Source: Drosophila persimilis
Lineage: Eukaryota > Arthropoda > Insecta > Diptera > Drosophilidae
Length of the DNA: 64,000 bases
Direction: 5' to 3'
Assembly: GCF_003286085.1 (NCBI RefSeq)
Contig: NW_020825331.1
Coordinates: 1,798,001 to 1,862,000, forward strand
The notes below the pieces were generated by a model. That model was not told the origin of the DNA. It was given only the letters and a program-made list of their open reading frames with translations, and did not search any database. Below, piece after piece: positions 49,811 through 60,581 of this stretch; the first letter of the stretch is position 1, and every line of letters starts with the position of its first letter. Made by a program: the position numbers and the translations under genes.

Positions 49811-51045
49811 GATATTCCGTCGAATATTACTAGCTATATAGAACATTAAGCCATGCCCACATAATTTTATCCGATTAATCAATCAATTTTCGACTTGACT
49901 GGCACATTTAATACTTGGCTTTGCTTGTTTTTGCCTCAATTTTCGTTTCTCAACAACAATATAGCGACTCGTATGATGGAAAACCGAGCTTAGCCCACTT
50001 AAGCCCCCTATATTTAAATAGTTCAACTAGTTAGTATAAACTACTTGAGGTAAGTGGCGGAAAATATTAACGACTGTAAATTCTTCTTGTAGATCCATGC
50101 CATCCTCTCAACTTAAAAAAACATCTCAATATCTTTCACCTGAACTGCGCTAAAATTAGTCAATTTTCATTATAGTCGGTGGAAAATTGAAATACGCCCT
50201 TGGCTTATAATAGGTTAAACGTTCTCCGTCAAGGATTGAAAACCATATTGCTTAATTTTGATGTTCCGTCAAATATAATAAGCTAGATAGAACATTTAGC
50301 CATGCCCACTCAATTTTATACGATTGATGAATCAATTCTATACATGATTGGTCTATTCGAAATACTTGCATTTATTGGATTTTTAGATAAAATTGAAAAT
50401 TAAATTAATAGATGACAAAAATACCATTTAGCACTAAAAAACACCACATGGGAGCGCGGCGAAAACCAGTTTCTACAGTATATACGGTCTCACTTGAAAA
50501 ATATACCGAGTGGTGCGCGCCAAATCGAACTTTTTTGAATGTGAGCGACAAGGATTTAAATGTTGTCAACCGGGCCTTTATCTATGCCCACATAATTTTA
50601 TACGATTAATGAAGCAATTTTCTACACAATTGGTTAGTTTGTAGTCCTTGCTTTTATTGTATTTTGACTAAAACACGGTTTTCAAGTAAATGTTGCCGCA
50701 ACATTGTGTATGAAATTAGTCTCATTGTTGTCAACCGGGTAAAAGAGGTCCTTACCCGATTCAAGTTCTGTAATCGATACTATCGACAGGATACGAGTGG
50801 TGCGCGCCAGATATAAATTTTTTGAATGCGAACGACAAGGATTTAAATGTTGTCAACCGGGCCATTACCGATTTAAAAAATACGATGATTTCATCAATTT
50901 TGATCTTCCGTCGAATATTTCCAGTTAGATAAAACAATTTGCCATGCCCACATAATTTTATCCGATTAATGAATCAATTTTCTACTTGATTGGTTAGTTT
51001 TTAGTCCTTGCTTTTGTTGTATTTTGACTAAAACAAGGTTCAAAC
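49811..51045. repeat. Degenerate tandem repeat block between schlank and Spt6
   Basis: Four diverged copies of one unit start near 49811, 50260, 50580 and 50905. Shared phrases are TTCCGTCGAATATT, GCCATGCCCACATAATTTTA, CCGATTAATGAATCAATTTT and TTGGTTAGTTTTTAGTCCTTGC. A second phrase, GACAAGGATTTAAATGTTGTCAACCGGGCC, occurs at about 50547 and 50834. A weak fifth relative (TTTTGCCCACTTAATTTCATCC) is at about 51512. No protein is encoded. It may be several old insertions of one element or a local amplification. Confidence 0.7.
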
Positions 51046-52022
51046 GAAAAAGTTCAACAAAAAAGAGTCGCTATATTGCGTGCAAGCCGTAGTATAGGTC
51101 TTTGTATACCCTATTTTGTTAATTGTATATGAAAGTATATATATTGATATGAAGATAAAACGTAACTAATAAAGACCTTTTCTCAAATTGACATTTTTTA
51201 GACATATTCATGTATATGATGAGTGTTTTGTATATATATCTCGATCCTGATACCTATTCTTGGTCCCGACAAGAAGACAATAAGCTTCAAAATATCGTTG
51301 AAATATTAAAAATAATATAATAAATAATATTGAATAATATTAAAATATTTTAGAAATAAATTGTTTTTGCGATGACAAACATATTCACAATTCTATACTA
51401 TCCTTTCCTAGGGTATGCAAGGGTTGGCGAAATTGGTCAAAACAAAAAAACGAAAGAGGATAGTTGTTCATATTACTCAATTTAGAGATTCCGTTGAATA
51501 AAACCCTTAGTTTTGCCCACTTAATTTCATCCCTAAAGGAAAGGCTAATTTTAACGACCCCATTTTACTGGTTTGTTTATAAAATAAGGTTTAAACAAAA
51601 TAGGTCAGCAAAAAAGTATTTTTTTACATGGTAACTACATGCTACCTATACATTTTTGAAAATATTTAGATTTTTATGGCAAACCATTTGGAATTCGATG
51701 CTGATGCTGATATTCGAAGCGACCTGGAACATGGCTCTAATGGCTCTAAATGGCAATTCCACACGATTTCCACGATTCTATGAAAATTATCAATATCTGC
51801 AAGGTGTGTGAGCTAGACCAAAAGATTTAGTTCACGGAATGTGTACTGTACTGGTTCCACTTACGCGCGAATTGCCCAACACTTGCACAATTTTGACACT
51901 TCTGCTTCTTTACCTTTGAGTTTTTTTTTTATTGTGACACTGAAATAATAGATTTGTGCATTATTTAGTCATATTCGTTTCTAAGCCACTATACAACTAG
52001 TTTAATTATTTAATTTAACGGA
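51046..52022. other. AT-rich spacer upstream of Spt6
   Basis: No gene is seen between the repeat block and the Spt6 start. The last 120 bp, with ATTATTTAGTCATATTCGTTTCTAAG and similar AT-rich sequence, presumably hold the Spt6 promoter and leader. No TATA or DRE motif stands out. Confidence 0.35.
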
Positions 52023-55000
52023 ATGGCCGAATTTCTGGACTCTGAGGCCGAGGAATCGGAGGTAAGCACCGCTCTCCGGCTATTTCGGCACAATTTTTTT
52101 TTGCGTTTTGCACGCTTTGCGTTTTCTGTTGTAGCCGCCGCGCGTATATACATATGTATATCTATGTATATATGTAGGATTATTCAATTGCAATTAAACT
52201 ATATAAAAGCATATATGAGAGTGTGTTAATATTAATGAATTGCATTTTCAATGATTTTTACAGGAGGAGGAGGAATTGGAACTAAACGAAAGGAAAAAGC
52301 TGAAGAAGCTGAAAGCCGTGGTATCTGACAGCAGTGAGGAGGAGGAAGGTGCGTCTCTCTATCCCTCTCTATCCCACTAGATCCCAAACGAACACGCACA
52401 CTGCCGCAAACCACCCGCCATATCTATCGAGTGAGGCGGCGGCCCCGTGAAAACAAAAACAAATTGTGATGCATGTAATGCACCCGCCGCACCCCCTCCC
52501 CAACGGTTCATTATTGCATCTGCAGGAGGCGACATCTGCAGGCAGCGTCCCAATGGAAAATCCAATGGGATCATGTATACCTGGCTGGCGGGAGAGCCAC
52601 TGGGCACTGGGTTTTCTGTTTTCGGTTTTCCTTTTCGTTTATTTGCATTTGTTTACAGCATTGAGGTTAGGTTAACCCGTACCCTTGAGTACCCTTTGCA
52701 GATAGGGTATGCACGATTGTAACTATAAGATGTAAACAATGCCCCAGATGCTCCGTATATATTTGTTGTAATCCCTAAGGGTTATTTTAGGCGCCCAAGC
52801 GAAAGGCAGCTCCAAAGCGGTAGGCATCGCATATTACCAGATTTAATAAATGATGAAAGATACCCCAAATCATTACATTTCACAAATGGCTCTTAATATT
52901 CTACAAAATCTTTCGAAGCTACCCCAATCCAGAAGGGAACCCCAAATTGTTACGAATAGCAGGCCTTACGCTCTATATCATGCACTTGACATATCCATAT
53001 ATTCGGAAAAGGTTCAAAGAAACACTGTCACTCGTGTCACACGCGTCACATTCCAGAATTAATTTCCAATATGGATTGTAATAAGTATTTTCTGCCGCTT
53101 TACAGATGTCATTATCGAATTGATATAAAATCGCATACAAATCGAAATTTAATCTGTTTTTTTTTTGTGTGTGCTCTTTTCGCTTTAGATGACGAAGAAC
53201 GTTTACGTGAGGAGCTTAAAGATTTAATAGATGACAGACCCATTGAGGAGGAGGATGGCAGCGGCGATTCGGACACTGCCAGCGGCGGCGACGACGATGA
53301 CGAAGGCGGCGGCAGTGGCAAGAAGCGAAAGAAACATCAGGATGATGATCTAGACGATCGACTCGAGGACGATGATTATGATCTGATCGAAGAGAATCTG
53401 GGGGTCAAGGTTGAGCGACGTGTAAGTGGCCATCTCATATATTTATAATACATTTTAATATGTATATATATTTGTGTATTCCATATATAGAAACGCTTCA
53501 AGCGTCTGAGACGCATTCACGACAATGAAAGCGATGGCGAGGAGCAGCATGTGGACGAGGGTTTGGCTCGCGAACAGATTGCCGAGCAGTTGTTCGATGA
53601 AAACGATGAGGTACGATTATCCACCAGCCCCTCCTCTCGTCTATCGAGATCTTCTAAGCAAATGTCTCTCCCCGTTTCTGTAGAGCATTGAGCATCGCAG
53701 CGAGCGCAGTCCTCGGCACGGCGAGGCGGATGCCTTTGACGAGGAGGATTCTGAGTCAGATGCCGATGATTTTATTGTGGACGACAATGGCCGTCCCATT
53801 GCCGACAAAAAGAAGAAACGGCGTCCCATATTCACAGATGCGTAAGTGGTGCACCGCCCAAGAGCCTAAGGGCTCCTCTCCCCAAAAAGATACCGATTGT
53901 AGTTCTGTACGTTTTTTCGTCCAACAACAGATCGCTGCAAGAGGGCCAGGATATATTTGGTGTGGACTTTGATTATGACGACTTCTCCAAATACGAGGAG
54001 GATGAGTACGAGGACGATACCGAGGGCGATGAGTACGACGAGGATATGGCCGGCGGCGATGATCATCGGGTGAAAAAGAAGAAGGCCCTCAAAAAGAAGG
54101 TTGCCAAGAAGACGATCTTCGACATTTACGAACCGAGCGAACTGAAGCGCGGCCACTTTACCGATCTGGACAATGAGATACGAAAAACAGACATACCCGA
54201 GCGCATGCAGCTGCGACAGGTGCCCGTAACGCCCGTGCCCGAGGGATCGCTGGAGCTGGACGACGAGGCCGATTGGATCTATCAGTATGCGTTCTGCAAG
54301 AACACAGTCTCCGAGCAGGAGAAGGCCGACAGTCGGGAGAAGATGCGCAAGCCACCCACGGCCGTGAAGAAGATCAAGCAAACGCTCGAGTTCATACGTA
54401 ATCAGCAGCTGGAGGTGCCGTTCATTGCCTTCTATCGGAAGGAGTATGTCAAGCCCGAACTGAATATCGACGATCTGTGGAAGGTCTACTACTTTGATGA
54501 GCGCTGGTGTCAGCTGAACGAGCGCAAGCGGAAGCTGAAGGCGCTCTTTGAGAAGATGCGGCAGTTCCAGCTGGACACGCTCTGCGCGGATCCGGATAAG
54601 CCTATACCCGACGATGTGCGGCTCATGCTGGACAGCGACTTTGAGCGGCTCAACGATGTCCAGTCCATGGAGGAGCTGAAGGATGTGCACATGTACTTTT
54701 TGCTCAACTATTCACACGAGCTGCCCAAAATGCAGGCCGAACAGCGGCGGAAACTGCTGCAGGAGCGGCGTGATGATCGCGCCAGGCGAAAGGCAGCCGC
54801 CGCCGAGAATGGCGATGATTTGGACACTGTGCCCGTCGAAGTGGACGACGACGATGATCCGGAACTGTTGCTGCAGGACGAACAGCTGAAGCAGGCGCCC
54901 AACAGCAGTCCCTACGCGGTGTTCCGCAAGGCAGGGATCTGCGGCTTTGCCAAACATTTCGGCCTCACGCCCGAACAGTTCGCAGAGAACCTGCGCGACA

Positions 55001-58000
55001 ATTATCAGCGAAACGAGGTCACCCAGGAGAGCCTGGGACCCTTGGAGCTGGCCAAGCAGTATCTCTCGCCGCGGTTCATGACCACCGAAGAGGTGATGCA
55101 TGCCGCCAAGTATGTGGTGGCCCGACAGCTAGCCCAAGAGCCACTGCTGCGCAAGACCATGCGTGAGGTGTACTTTGACAGGGCGCGCATCGACATACGA
55201 CCCACGAAGAACGGCATGGTGCTGATTGACGAGAACTCGCCGGTTTATTCAATGAAATATGTGGCCAAGAAGCCGGTGGGCGATCTCTTTGGCGATCAGT
55301 TCATCAAGCTGCTGATGGCCGAGGAGGAGAAACTGCTGGAGATCACCTTCCTCGAGGAGTTCGAGGGCAATGCCAATGCCAATGGCCCGCCCGGCGACTA
55401 TGTGGAGGAGGCCAAGGCCCTCTACAATCTCGATCAGTTCTCCAAGCATGTCCTCGAGTGGAATGCCCTGCGGGCGGAGTGCGTCCAGCTGGCCCTGCAG
55501 AAGTGGGTGATCCCGGACCTCATCAAAGAGCTGAGGGCCACCCTCCACGAGGAGGCGCAGCAGTTTGTGCTGCGCTCCTGCACCGCCAAGCTGTACAAAT
55601 GGCTAAAGGTGGCCCCGTACAAGCCGGAGCTGCCACAGGACTACAAATACGATGACTGGAGCACACTTAGGGGCATCCGAGTGCTGGGCCTGGCCTACGA
55701 TCCGGACCATTCGGTGGCCGCCTTCTGTGCGGTGACCACCGTTGAGGGGGATATATCCGATTATTTGCGTCTGCCGAACATCCTCAAGCGCAAGAGCTCC
55801 CACAACGCGGAGGAGAAGGGCCAGAAGCTCGCGGATCTCCGAAAGCTGTCCGAATTCATCAAAATGAAGAAGCCCCACATTGTGGTGATCGGCGCGGAGT
55901 CGCGGGACGCCCAGATGATCCAGACGGACATCAAGGAGATACTGAAGGAGCTGGAGACCACCGAACAGTTTCCGCCCATCGAGGTGGAGATCATCGACAA
56001 CGAACTGGCCAAAATCTACGCCAACTCGAAGAAGGGCGAATCGGACTTCAAGGAGTACCCGCCACAGCTGAAGCAGGCCGTTTCGCTGGCCCGCAAAATG
56101 CAGGATCCACTGGTGGAGTACTCGCAGCTGTGCGATGCCGACGACGAGATCTTGTGCCTGCGCTATCATCCGCTGCAGGAGCGTGTGCCCCGCGACATGC
56201 TGCTGGAGTATCTCAGCCTGGAGTTTATCAATCGGACGAGCGAGGTGGGCCTGGACATAAACATGATGGTCCAGAACTCGCGCACCGTCAATCTGCTGCA
56301 GTACACCTGCGGCCTGGGGCCGCGCAAGGGCCAGGCGCTGCTGAAACTGCTGAAGCAGAGCAACCAGCGGCTGGAGAATCGCACCCAGCTGGTCACCGTG
56401 TGCCATTTGGGCCCGAAGGTGTTTATCAATTGCAGCGGCTTCATCAAGATTGACACCAGCTCGCTGGGCGACAGCACCGAGGCGTATGTGGAGGTGCTGG
56501 ATGGCTCGCGCGTCCATCCGGAGACGTACGAGTGGGCCCGCAAGATGGCCATCGATGCGATGGAGTACGATGATGAGGAGACCAATCCGGCGGGCGCACT
56601 CGAGGAGATACTCGAGTCGCCGGAACGTCTCAAGGATCTCGATCTGGATGCGTTTGCCGTCGAGCTGGAGCGTCAGGGCTTCGGCAGCAAGAGCATCACG
56701 CTGTATGACATCCGGAACGAATTGAGCTGCCTGTACAAGGACTACCGGTCACCCTTCCAGAAGCCCAGCGCCGAGGAGCTCTTCGATCTCCTCACCAAGG
56801 AGACGCCCGACTCCTTTTACGTGGGCAAATGCGTGACGGCCATGGTCACGGGCTTTACCTATCGCCGGCCCCAGGGCGAGCAGCTGGACAATGCCAATCC
56901 CGTGCGTAATGAGACCACGGGCAGCTGGCAGTGCCCCTTCTGCCACAAGGACGACTTTCCCGAGCTCTCGGAAGTGTGGAATCATTTCGATGCCAACTCC
57001 TGTCCCGGCCAGGCGTCGGGTGTACGTGTGCGGCTGGACAACGGCCTGCCCGGCTTCATACACATCAAGAATCTGTCCGACAAGCAGGTGCGCAATCCCG
57101 AGGAGCGCGTCCGCGTCGCCCAGATGATCCACGTGCGGATAATTAAGATCGACATTGATCGCTTCTCCGTCGACTGCTCCTCAAAGACAGCGGACCTCAA
57201 GGACGTCAACAACGAATGGCGGCCGCGCCGCGATGCCTTCTACGATTTCGTGACCGAAGAGCTGGACAATCGCAAGGTGACGGACGCCAAGGCCAAGGCC
57301 CTCAAGCGGAAGACCTATGCGCGACGTGTGATTGCCCATCCCTGTTTCTTCAACAAGTCGTATGCGGAGGTCATTGCCATGCTGGCGGAGGCCGATCAGG
57401 GCGAGGTGGCCATGCGACCCAGCAGCAAGTCGGCGGCCCATTTGACGGCCACATGGAAGGTGGCCGACGACATCTACCAGCACATCGATGTGCGGGAGGA
57501 GGGCAAGGAGAACGACTACAGTCTGGGGCGCAGCCTCTGGATCGGCACCGAGGAGTTTGAAGATCTCGATGAGATCATTGCCCGCTACATCAACCCTATG
57601 GCTTGCGCGGCCCGTGAGCTCATCCATTACAAGTACTACAAGAAGAATGCAACGCCAGCGAACGGCAATGAGCGGGAATTCATGGAGCAGCTGCTGCGCG
57701 ACGAGAAGGCCAAGGATCCCAAGAAGATCCATTACTTTTTCACCGCCTCTAAGACCATACCAGGCAAATTCCTGCTCTCGTATCTGCCCAAGACAAAGGC
57801 GCGCACCGAGTATGTGACGGTGATGCCCGAGGGCTATCGCTTTCGCGGCCAGGTCTTCGATTCCGTCAACAGTCTGTTGCGCTGGTTCAAGGAGCACTGG
57901 CTGGATCCCACCGCCTCGCCGGCAATGAATACTCCGATGCATGGCATGCGACCGCCTGCGGCAATTCTCAACTCTGGCGGAGGAGGATCCTCGGCGGGGC

Positions 58001-58866
58001 CCTACAGCATATCGGGGAGCATTGCGGGCAGCGTTTCCGGGGGTACACCGCGCAGCGGCATCAGCAGCGCGGACATCCGTGGCAGTGGCGGTGGCGGCTC
58101 CAGTGCCTACTCCATTTCGCATTCCATTGGTGGTGGCGGTGGTGGTGGCTACGGTTCCTCCGCCGCAGCGGCCGCTGCCCACTATGGCAGCTCAGCGACG
58201 CCCTCGTTTGGCGGCGCCGCAGTCAACACCCCCTATACGCCCAGCAGCCAGACGCCCTTCATGACGCCGTACACGCCGCATGCCTCACAGACGCCACGCT
58301 ATGGCCACAATGTACCGAGCCCCAGTTCGCAGTCATCGAGCAGCCAGCAGATGCGGCATCATCATGGACACTACGGGAGTGGGAGTGGCGGAACCCCAAG
58401 GAACTATTATGATATGGGGGGTGCTGCTGCTGGAGGTGGCTACGGCATTGGCCAACCGCCACAGCAGCAACATCAGCAGCAACGTGCCAAAGAGAGCCTC
58501 GACTGGCAGCTGGCCAACGATTCCTGGGCGCGACGAAGGCCCCCGCAACAACAGCAACAGCAGCAACCACAGCAGCAGCAGCAGCAGCAGTCACAGCAAA
58601 CGTCCATGGGAATGGGCATGAATATGGGTTTGGGTATGGGTATGGGTCTAGGAGTAAACCTCGGTTACAGCGTCTCCGGCACGACGCCCACGAACGAGTA
58701 CTCGACAGGCAACAGGAACGTTGCCGCTGGTGCTGGTGCCGGTGCCGGTGCCGGTGCCGCCATATCCTCGTCCAAAGCAGCATCGGTGCGTAGCACGCCG
58801 CGCACAAATACCTCGCCGCACTCCATGAATCTGGGCGACTCGACGCCGCTCTACGATGAGAACTAA
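52023..58866 (+). CDS. Spt6: Transcription elongation factor SPT6
   Basis: Six exons (52023-52061, 52264-52348, 53189-53421, 53491-53610, 53684-53841, 53931-58866) encode 1856 residues. The acidic N-terminus (about 1-240, Asp/Glu runs) includes the histone and IWS1 binding region. The Tex-like core follows, with a YqgF-type segment from about 793 (RGIRVLGLAYDPDHSVAAF), a helix-hairpin-helix at about 1006 (GLGPRKGQALLKLLKQ), an S1 fold from about 1175 (YVGKCVTAMVTGFTYR) and tandem SH2 domains from about 1348 (HPCFFNKSYAEV, GEVAMRPSS). The tail (about 1544-1856) is Gly/Ser/Gln-rich with TP repeats (TPYTPSSQTPFMTPYTP) and poly-Gln. Spt6 is a histone chaperone that travels with RNA polymerase II, restores nucleosomes and binds the phosphorylated Rpb1 linker. 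Identity is firm. Confidence 0.98.
52349..53188 (+). other. Spt6: Spt6 intron 2 with a cryptic exon-like segment
   Basis: This 840-bp intron is long compared with the other Spt6 introns (about 65-200 bp). It contains TTATTTTAG followed by ten basic codons (APKRKAAPKR) ending in TAG at 52791-52823, described under findings. Otherwise no coding signal is seen. Confidence 0.5.
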
Positions 58867-59180
58867 TGGGATCCTATGTGGCGGCTCCTAAATGCCAATA
58901 CTACATCAACAACAACTACTACACTCTGCAGTCAACACTCAAAAGGGCATGCGGAGGGACATGGACCAACAGAACTGTTCCACTGTCTCACCACTGTTCC
59001 CGCAAAACTCTTAAACTATTTGTAGAACTTAAACAAACGATACACAGACACATTAATGGGCTTCAGTAATCGTTTATCAGAAATGAACTAAGATTAATGC
59101 AAATTTCGCGATTCCTTTAAGTGCGATCCGGGAAATGAAATGGATTTCGGAGATGATGTTTATGACGATGGACGGACAAA

Positions 59181-59186
59181 AATAAA
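59181..59186 (+). terminator. Spt6: Polyadenylation signal of Spt6
   Basis: AATAAA about 315 bases past the Spt6 stop codon, followed by a T-rich stretch (aattttttctg), a good downstream element. Confidence 0.65.
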
Positions 59187-59318
59187 TGCAAATTTTTTCT
59201 GACCAGAAAATACATACAACCCGAATGTTGAGAATTATCCATACACTTTGTATTAGATATTAAGGTATTACAGCCTCCGCCCCTCCCCTCCTCGCCCCTT
59301 ATACCATAAGATGGTATC

Positions 59319-59537
59319 CTATGCCTTTCTTAGACCACAATTGACCTTAGGGAATTGGTATTCCCATCTGGAGGAGCTGCTGAATTCATCCTCAAGTCTG
59401 TATTCACCTGCGATACGTGGTCTGGCAGATGTGTTGGTCACCAAAGAAACGGCTCCCAATCGAGTATTTGAATCCCCATGATCGAGCCATGGGACGAAGG
59501 GATGGAGCAGCAGGAAAAATGTAATAAAATCAGCCAT
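59319..59537 (-). CDS. Possible small secreted peptide ORF, 72 residues
   Basis: I do not recognise it. The ORF starts with a hydrophobic leader (MADFITFFLLLHPFVPWL), like a short signal peptide, and continues with a polar tail ending in PKVNCGLRKA, with a single cysteine. It lies antisense in the region just after the Spt6 poly(A) site. The start context (ACTAAATGG) is acceptable. No poly(A) signal is obvious close to the stop. A chance ORF is about as likely; no homologue comes to mind. Confidence 0.2.
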   Translation of the reverse strand: MADFITFFLLLHPFVPWLDHGDSNTRLGAVSLVTNTSARPRIAGEYRLEDEFSSSSRWEYQFPKVNCGLRKA

Positions 59538-59589
59538 TTAGTAAATGTTTCTCTCCATTTTGTTGTCGGTCTCCTAAAAGATTATGCAA

Positions 59590-59812
59590 TAAATATAAGG
59601 TTAAGACGATTCAATTGGCTTTGTCTTGGGTTTTAGCACTATAAGTATCTCGAGCTCAAAGAAAAAGAGAGAGTCTCTCTCTCCCAGTGTGGCCTATCAA
59701 CTAAGGGTAGTAAATATACAATTAAGACTATTCCATTGTCTTGGTTTTAAACTAAACCACTTCCTCTCTCTCTTTCTCCCAGTGTGGCTTAGCAGCGGGG
59801 GTTGTGCTTTCA
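59590..59812. repeat. Short direct duplication, about 115-bp period
   Basis: 'AAGGTTAAGACGATTCAATTG..TCTTGGGTTTTA' (59598-59636) recurs as 'ACAATTAAGACTATTCCATTG..TCTTGGTTTTAA' (59717-59751). 'CTCTCTCTCTCCCAGTGTGGCCTA' (about 59672-59696) recurs as 'CTCTCTTTCTCCCAGTGTGGCTTA' (about 59767-59790). Order is the same in both, so it is a diverged tandem duplication. Confidence 0.65.
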
Positions 59813-60581
59813 TTTCCGGATTGCAAAGATTTCTGACAGAAATGTAGACCAGCTCAAAAAGAGCTAAGCATGAAATATGAATAAGTTAGCTGTAGACGTT
59901 ATATGGTACAGGGAATTATAATCCCTATCCTCCGTAAATGTTCACTATTAAATATAGTGTAGTACTCTGGTACAATACAAACAGATCTAAATATACATAT
60001 GTATATACAATGTGAATAATATGTACAAAGAAACCCACTCGAGACCACTGAAGCAAAATATCCTTCATTTCACGGACACACCACATAGATAAATGACATA
60101 TCTAGCAGTTGGAGTGAAGAAGTTTTGGGAAGTCTAACCCCAACGTCCAATCAGTCATCGCATAGATCAAACTATGAACATGCACTCCTTTCACCGACAC
60201 TTTATAGCCTTATAATATCAAAATAAATCGATGCAAGGATGCAAAGTGGAAGTTCCTGTAGATCGCAAAAATGGAACTCATCGAAAACTCAATCTTTCAG
60301 TCTACGACTGGACACAAAGATTTACTTATTCCTCAACACACAATCTACCTATGCTATAAACGAGTAGGACTACCTTTTGGGGAGATCTAGTTAGTTTTGT
60401 TAAACGAATCAAGTCCTCGATTTGAGGAAAACTTCAGGCTACGCTACGACTGACTCTGTGCTGGAAAAAATTCGAGTGTGGGGAGGGGAAGACACATCCT
60501 GTATAACCTTAATGTGTATATATATCCCAACAAATTGCGTAAGTTCGAAATAATGCCACATTTGATGGATACCTTTCCTCT
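59813..60581. other. Intergenic region, no gene recognised
   Basis: I see no coding sequence between the duplicated segment and the next ORF. TATATATATCCC at about 60517-60528 could serve as a TATA-like element for the downstream gene, but this is weak. Confidence 0.35.

Noticed and set aside
55603..56517. 304-codon minus-strand ORF, and 53866-54690 and 57181-58182 likewise
   Set aside because: Antisense to the Spt6 core; low-complexity Leu/Gln/Val-rich shadow proteins with no independent signals.
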